From: Aricia agestis
Lineage: Eukaryota > Arthropoda > Insecta > Lepidoptera > Lycaenidae
Length of the DNA: 64,000 nt
Direction of reading: 5' to 3'
Assembly (NCBI RefSeq): GCF_905147365.1
Contig: NC_056420.1
Coordinates: 10,178,001-10,242,000 of the forward strand
Shown here one piece after another: positions 58,488-64,000 of the stretch. How positions within the stretch are numbered: the first letter of the stretch is position 1; every line of letters starts with the position of its first letter. The notes beneath the pieces were generated by a model that was given only the letters and a program-made list of their open reading frames with translations, was not told the DNA's origin and ran no database searches. The translations under genes were made by a program, and so were the position numbers.

Positions 58488-58695
58488 ACTAGATAAAGGC
58501 CGCAACTCTATTGCGCCAAAATTCGTTTATTTCTGCGGAACCGAACATTTTTCCGAGATAAAAAGTATCTTGTGTCCTTTTCCTGGACTCAAAGTATCTC
58601 CATACCGAATTTTAGCAAAATCGGTGCAGTGGTTTGAGCGTGATAAGGTAACAGACAGACAGACACACTTTCGCATTTATTATATTATCAGTATA
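58488..58695 (-). mobile_element. Helitron-like family H1, near-complete
   Basis: The minus strand ends GGCGCAATAGAGTTGCGGCC, then TTTATCTAGT. It lies only 30 bp from the H3 terminus. Confidence 0.72.
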
Positions 58696-58860
58696 GATTT
58701 TCTTAGATTTAAATATAATTTTCGATATCTATAATAATTATAAAATTGATAATCCGCTTCTAATATTTTGAAATCTGCCGCATAAATTGCTGATTGGCAG
58801 AATTAAGAACCTTTGATAGTTAATTTGTGCCAATGCCTAAAATTATGTTTTCTATATAAT

Positions 58861-59193
58861 ACCTACCAGCTGTTCCCGGCAAGCGTTTCTTTTCCATATA
58901 AAGTAGGTAGGTATTTCAACCATATTATTTTATTGCAATGACTAAATAAGTATGTCACCAATGGCAACGTCCATCGCTATCCCGTCGCACAAGCAACGTT
59001 TGCCGTCAGTCTCGAGTTGTAATAATTTACTATTATTTATTCAACAAATGCACTTATCAATATAATAAGTACCCAGTAGCCGATTCTCAGACCCACTGAA
59101 TATGCATATAAAATTTGGTTAAAATCAGTAAAGCCGTTTCGGAGGAGTACGCGGCCTAACATTGTGACACGAGAATTTTATGTACTTATAAGA
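58861..59193 (-). mobile_element. Helitron-like family H2, copy 3
   Basis: The minus strand starts near TAAAATTCTCGTGTCACAAT and ends CGCTTGCCGGGAACAGCTGG, with the CTAGT end changed to CTGGT. Confidence 0.7.
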
Positions 59194-59199
59194 TAATAT

Positions 59200-59715
59200 A
59201 CTGACTAGTATACTGACTTCTACCTTGTTCAGAAAGCTTTCAGGCAAATGTGCCGTGTGTGTGTGTGATCATTTTTATTTTAGACGCAATCTCACTAAGA
59301 GTATTTAAATAACAATAATAAAGCTTTATAAAACTGTTTGCGGAATGTTCTAGATTTTGTAGCAAGTTTTATTTTATTTATCTGGTCTCAGTATAAAGAT
59401 AAATGGGTCTGGCCTAATTTCTCCTTCTATTAGCTAATTAAAAAGATTGGCCTGATTATGTCTGTGTACATTTGAGATCTTTGGTGTATCGGTAAAAGGG
59501 GAAGATTTCTTTGCTTCTTTTGAATTTCAGATTGATTCTGGAGTTTTAACTATCACTTTTATGTTTTGTAGATCGTCGTCTCTAATTTTAAGCAATCAGG
59601 ATCCGTAGGAGGGAAAGTTGCAGACTTTACTTCTAGTAACAACGTAGTAAAGTAGTTTAGGAGTCTAGTAATTTTAAAACTCCGAGAACTTCAGGTTTTA
59701 GCTATATTTGATCTT
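59200..59715. other. gene-free stretch
   Basis: Nothing recognised. Confidence 0.4.
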
Positions 59716-59721
59716 AAAATA

Positions 59722-59924
59722 TCTTATATCTTTAAACGAGCAATTCTTGTATATATGTATATATATATAATTGAAATCTCGGATTCAGCTCCAACGATTT
59801 TCATGAAATTTAGTATATAGGGGTTTTGGGGGCGATAAATCGATCTAGCTTGAAATTATTTTTAGAAAATGTAATTTCATTCGTGTTTTATCGAATACCG
59901 AGCAAAGCTCGGTCAAATAGCTAA
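59722..59924 (+). mobile_element. Helitron-like family H4, complete
   Basis: It starts TCTTATATCTTTAAACGAGC, has a (TATA)n expansion, and ends with hairpin ACCGAGCAAAGCTCGGT, then CAAATAGCTAA before T, the classic Helitron 3' layout. Confidence 0.78.
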
Positions 59925-59929
59925 TATTA

Positions 59930-61370
59930 TTATTATAGTAGGTCCTAATCATAGGAGTGTTCGGTAAAGCAGTTTTTTAAGCTTTTCAATTTTATTATTA
60001 CTTCATATTATAAACGTATCGACTTGTAACTTGTCAGAGGCTGCGTCATCTCATAATTTGTTGTGTTAAATTGTGTGTTAAGATTACTCGGCGAAACGCT
60101 ACAATGCTATCTTCAAAGGCTTCCAAACTAATGATCCCAAAAATCTCAAGAATTTCCTTTTGAGCGCACCCAGTTAGTAATTTAGATTCTGGTGTATCTT
60201 AGACAGCCTTTTTGAATTTCGCAACAATGCCGGAGGTGTGTTCGGCGAATATTGTAACTTTTCAGTACCTTTTATGTAGATTTTATGCGAGAATAAGGAT
60301 GATTTTAACGGGATGTCTTACAAAATCATCTTATTATAAAATATTTCTTATTTAAATGACTTAAAACAGATCATTCTTGTGTAAAGTTATTCTTCCATTT
60401 TGTGTCTTCTTCATCTCTATAAGCATTGCTAAAATCATTGCTTGTTTATTTTTCATTTTCCAATTCGTTCGCGAAAATTAATTAGAAAATAAACAACGAT
60501 ATTACGGTAAAACACCGGAAAATGGCGGGAATGTCGTAAATACGGCGAGGCGGAATTAATTGAAAATCAACCATGAAGTGTTTCAAATTCCCTATAACCC
60601 AATGACTGTAGACACAATATAAATACAGTAGACTATGTTCATACTAGCTTGAATCTAATTCACGCTGACATTTGCATGATTTAACATAACTTTAGCTGAT
60701 TTTAGTGACGCGTTGATCTTTCGCTGACCGTCGGCGCCGACGTCGAAGTGACGGACCACTACGCGTTATTAAAATGATTCCTAGAAGTATATATATTTCG
60801 AGCCATTCTTATTCTTCTTTTAAAAATGGCTGATTATGTGAGTTGCCTATAGCAGAGTGGCTTTTCGAGTCATTAGCGCTGACTGTCAACGTAAAAAATC
60901 CGTCTTTGGATAGCAAATCAACCCTGTTCAACATAATCCTTGTGATGATGTGTATATGTTTTGAGTAGACAGCTGAGTTATTCTACTGCATATTTATATT
61001 ATACTGCAGGTGTTATGTTCGATATCCGATATGTAAATACCGGTGCTGTAAACAGACGTGCTCTGTTGGTGGATGCTATTGTGATTTTAATAGTTACAAC
61101 GACAACGAAACGTGATGCGATGCAGTGATACAAAATGAATGCTAGACTGACTTAAATAGCGTTGCGACGCTTGATTTTCCAAAGTGTACCACTATGAATC
61201 GCTGTCATGTCGCATCTTGTTTCAGTGCAAACTAACTCAATTAGGACTAACAACATAATCTAATTATATAGGACAAACATTGAGGTTTTAGAGCGTGCCA
61301 AAAAAATAATATGTACCACACACTAGACGTCACCTCCAATTTCTTTGGAGAAAAGAAAAAGAAAAATGTA
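59930..61370. other. gene-free stretch
   Basis: It includes GC-richer patches (60530-60560, 60720-60770) without a frame. No repeat ends recognised. Confidence 0.4.
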
Positions 61371-61374
61371 TCGA

Positions 61375-61468
61375 AAAATAGCATGCTATGTTATTTCTCG
61401 GGACTCAAAGAATAATCTACATACTAAATTTCATCAAAATTAGTTTAGCGGTTTAAACGTCACAAAAA
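61375..61468 (-). mobile_element. Helitron-like family H1 fragment, adjoining a MITE
   Basis: GAAAAATGTATCGAAA.., GGGACTCAAAG and TTTAGCGGTTTAAACGTCAC are H1 words on the complement; the copy breaks off at the MITE start. Confidence 0.6.
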
Positions 61469-61754
61469 ACTTAATGAGTTTTTATCGGACAATGAACTAT
61501 TGATTTCCATGAATGAGGCTATTTGTATGTAGCGACGTGTCTGTCGATCTGTCTGTCTGTTACCTCTTAGAGGTAACAGACACACAGATCGACGAACTTT
61601 CGCATTTATGATAAAACTTTCCAACGCAATCGGTTAAAAAGCGCCGCAAAAATCGAATTCCTAAGTAAATATAATCCCGCCAACACGTCGCTACATACAA
61701 ATAGCCTCATTCACGGAAATCAATAATTCATTGTCCGATAAAAACTCATTAAGT
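61469..61754. mobile_element. 286-bp MITE with 72-bp TIRs and an inner palindrome
   Basis: ACTTAATGAGTTTTTATCGG at the left is exactly mirrored at the right; the arms extend through TGAGGCTATTTGTATGTAGC and GACGTGT. Inside, 61544-61593 is a near-perfect palindrome of H1-like sequence (GTCGATCTGTCTGTCTGTTA and its inverse). Confidence 0.88.
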
Positions 61755-61759
61755 AATAT

Positions 61760-62580
61760 TACGATTCCCCGCGTGTCATCGCGCCTTCATACTTTATTCA
61801 CAAACCAAATTTCCCATAATATGAATTGAAGCCGAATTATGAGCTGAATTATTAAAATGTACGGAATAATTTCAAATATGAAATTACATACAAATAGGTA
61901 AGTCGTAAATGAAAAAATAGATATTCGCAAATTATAGCTGGTATTTGAAGTATTTTTCATCCAAAAAATGTGCGGTACATTTTTTGGATGAAAATTCTTC
62001 ATATCTTTTTCCATATACCTGACACTTCATGTTGTATTATTAAAATAGGATTTCTATCTCGTAGACGTGCTACGAAGAGCTACGTAGCGCGTAGAATGTC
62101 TACGCCGTAGCACTCTACGATAATATTCGAAAAAAAATCCTTACGATTTTGATTTCACATTATAAAAATATCATTTTGTGCTATGTAGTCAAATATTACG
62201 ACGAAACTACATTTTGCCCCACTTTAAAGGGATACATAAGTTTGGATAACTCGTGTAATATAAGCACACTACTTACATTCTTAAGTGGGGACGTATTGGT
62301 TCCGCGTTTGGACCTTTCTGTATAATTAAAGTAAAAAACCCCGGATGCCGGGTTTATTATTCGGGAAAGAGCGTCAAACGCCCCGAACGGGGTCTGAGTA
62401 CCTTACGTAAAGGTGCATTTAGAATAGTATTTTGCTAGAGATGGATTATATTTTTTTTACATTTTTAACACGAGCTGTATTAAAGGGGTTATATTGTGTT
62501 CAAGTGCATGAGTGGACGCGAAAAAAAATATTTTTACATATTCAAGAGTTTAGTGCATTATAATTTATAACATTATGTGT
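61760..62580. other. gene-free stretch
   Basis: A short perfect inverted word CATCCAAAAAATGTGCGGTA/CATTTTTTGGATG lies near 61959-61991, and CGTAG-rich words at 62060-62120. No gene. Confidence 0.4.
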
Positions 62581-62582
62581 AT

Positions 62583-62692
62583 TAGTTAATACACGTTTAT
62601 AACCCAGAAACATTGAGCACTTTTTATCGGTGGGATTTGAACCTGTGAGTTGTGACCTCCAACTTAAGTATCTCAGCTACAGAGGTCGTCAA
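62583..62692 (-). mobile_element. tRNA-derived SINE (family B), diverged fragment
   Basis: The minus strand reads GACGACCTCTGTAGCTGAGA..CACAGGTTCAAATCCCACCG, an eroded head with little body. Confidence 0.65.
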
Positions 62693-62697
62693 TATAG

Positions 62698-63008
62698 TTT
62701 TTTTTTTTAATTTTTTTATGAAATAAGGGGGCAAACGAGCGAACGGGTCTCCTGATGGAAAGCAACTTCCGTCGCCCATGGACACTCGCAGCATCAGAAG
62801 AGCTGCAGGTGCGTTGCCGGCCTTTTAAAAGGAGAAAAGGGTAATAGGGGAGGGTAGGGAAGGGAATAGGGTAGGGGATTGGGCCTCCGGAAAACTCACT
62901 CACTCGGCGAAACACAGCGCAAGCGCTGTTTTACGCCGGTTTTCTGTGAGAACGTGGTATTTCTCCGGTCGAGCCGGCCCATTCGTGCCGAAGCATGGTT
63001 TTCCCACG
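62698..63008 (-). mobile_element. poly(A)-tailed SINE, copy 9
   Basis: A full-length copy with a short minisatellite (about two units), inserted right next to the family-B head. Confidence 0.88.
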
Positions 63009-63009
63009 T

Positions 63010-64000
63010 CTACGTTTCCTGCGCGATGGAAATAGACTAGCAATTGAGGCCGAATTTTCTCAACATTCGATATAATTACATCAATATCGAATGAATTGTG
63101 AAACTCTCATCGTATAAAACATTACATTATCTGACGAGCGTATCGACAGCGCGTCATTAATCACAGTGGCTGCGGCCAGCTGATCTCACTCAGCTATCTC
63201 TTTGTATACTCATTGAGCTATCCGTACTAAAATAAATACGAAAATGTTCTGTCTGTTGCCTCTTCACGCTGAAAAAACGAGAGAAGTACAAAGATAGATT
63301 TTTGACTAAGAAATTAATGTCAATCATTTTGTGTGATAGTTATAAAATAGAGGTAAATAATTTTATAACGTGGTACCACAATAATACATTGTCTACTGTG
63401 ATTTTTCATTGCAACGACACACAATATTATAATGGTTATCATGACCGACAAACCTATTTAAATCCAACTTTATATAGGTCAATAGATCATCTAAATATGC
63501 TAATACATGCACATTATTCCAAGTCTATCTAACCTTTTGTTTTAATTGCGTTTAGGGCTAATAACAGTTCTTTTGACGCCCAACCCTTTTCAAGTGTAAG
63601 ACACCGTGTTATTAAAGCTCGCCTTTCTCTTTTAATTAAATGGAGCGTTGAAATTTAACTATCTGTTTAAATTATTTTTTAAGGTCAGTTGTTTTAAAAT
63701 ATACTGTTCCTTTTATCTTAAAGTTTTCTCTTTTATAAATTATCTCCGGGAGAAACTAGTTATAAATCTAAAGGAAGATCTTTTTAATACAACGACAAAG
63801 CCTTATGTGCCTGGATATATTTTCCCATTGCCTGACAGGTTCGCTTCAAATCTCATTTTAAAATGCAGCTGCTAGTCGCGTTATACAGCCTAGATGGTTT
63901 CCTTTAGTATTATTTTATTTCAAAATATTCTCTTATTCAATATTATATTGCCTCAAGTGTTTTATATCGTTTATGAACGTAATACTGTTGACTATTAATT
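63010..64000. other. gene-free stretch to the right edge
   Basis: A short H1 word (GTTCTGTCTGTTGCCTCTTC) lies at 63245. The open frames at 63302-63532 and 63648-63875 show no recognisable family and no splice context. Confidence 0.4.

Overview
The window looks like a stretch of a lepidopteran (butterfly or moth) nuclear genome. It is AT-rich and mostly non-coding, and its split genes have GT-AG introns. It carries dense copies of SINEs, MITEs and Helitron-like repeats of the kind common in Lepidoptera. The order is inferred from this repeat style, not from a marker gene.

Layout. (1) 1-6.6 kb holds exons of one plus-strand gene that enters from the left edge: a glutamine-rich exon (2-884), an acidic exon (1148-1479) and a separate coding exon (6210-6617). 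The last exon has an in-frame upstream stop and a good Inr plus DPE core promoter just 5' of it, so it is probably an alternative first exon. Both 1479 and 6617 end with strong donors in phase 0, and no matching downstream exon was recognised before 64000, so the next exon probably lies outside the window. (2) 7862-11709, minus strand, holds a five-exon gene for a 258-residue secreted protein of unknown function, probably nested in the intron of the first gene. (3) From about 11.7 kb to the right edge I see no host exon, only diverged AT-rich sequence filled with mobile elements.

Mobile elements. These include a hAT-type element with 8-bp target duplications that contains a 5'-truncated LINE; a Jockey-like LINE fragment; nine copies of a poly(A)-tailed SINE with a variable purine/pyrimidine minisatellite; two tRNA-derived SINE families; many TIR or fold-back MITEs, several flanked by TTA; at least four Helitron-like families ending in hairpin plus CTAGT/CTAAT; and a 501-bp solo LTR whose promoter region carries heat-shock-element-like arrays above a TATA box. 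Several insertions are nested (LINE in hAT, SINE in DNA transposon, SINE in Helitron, MITE in MITE).

The most interesting leads are the alternative Inr/DPE promoter, the nested secreted-protein gene with a MITE at its 5' edge, and the solo LTR with heat-shock-type motifs. I did not find evidence for a wholly new biological system.
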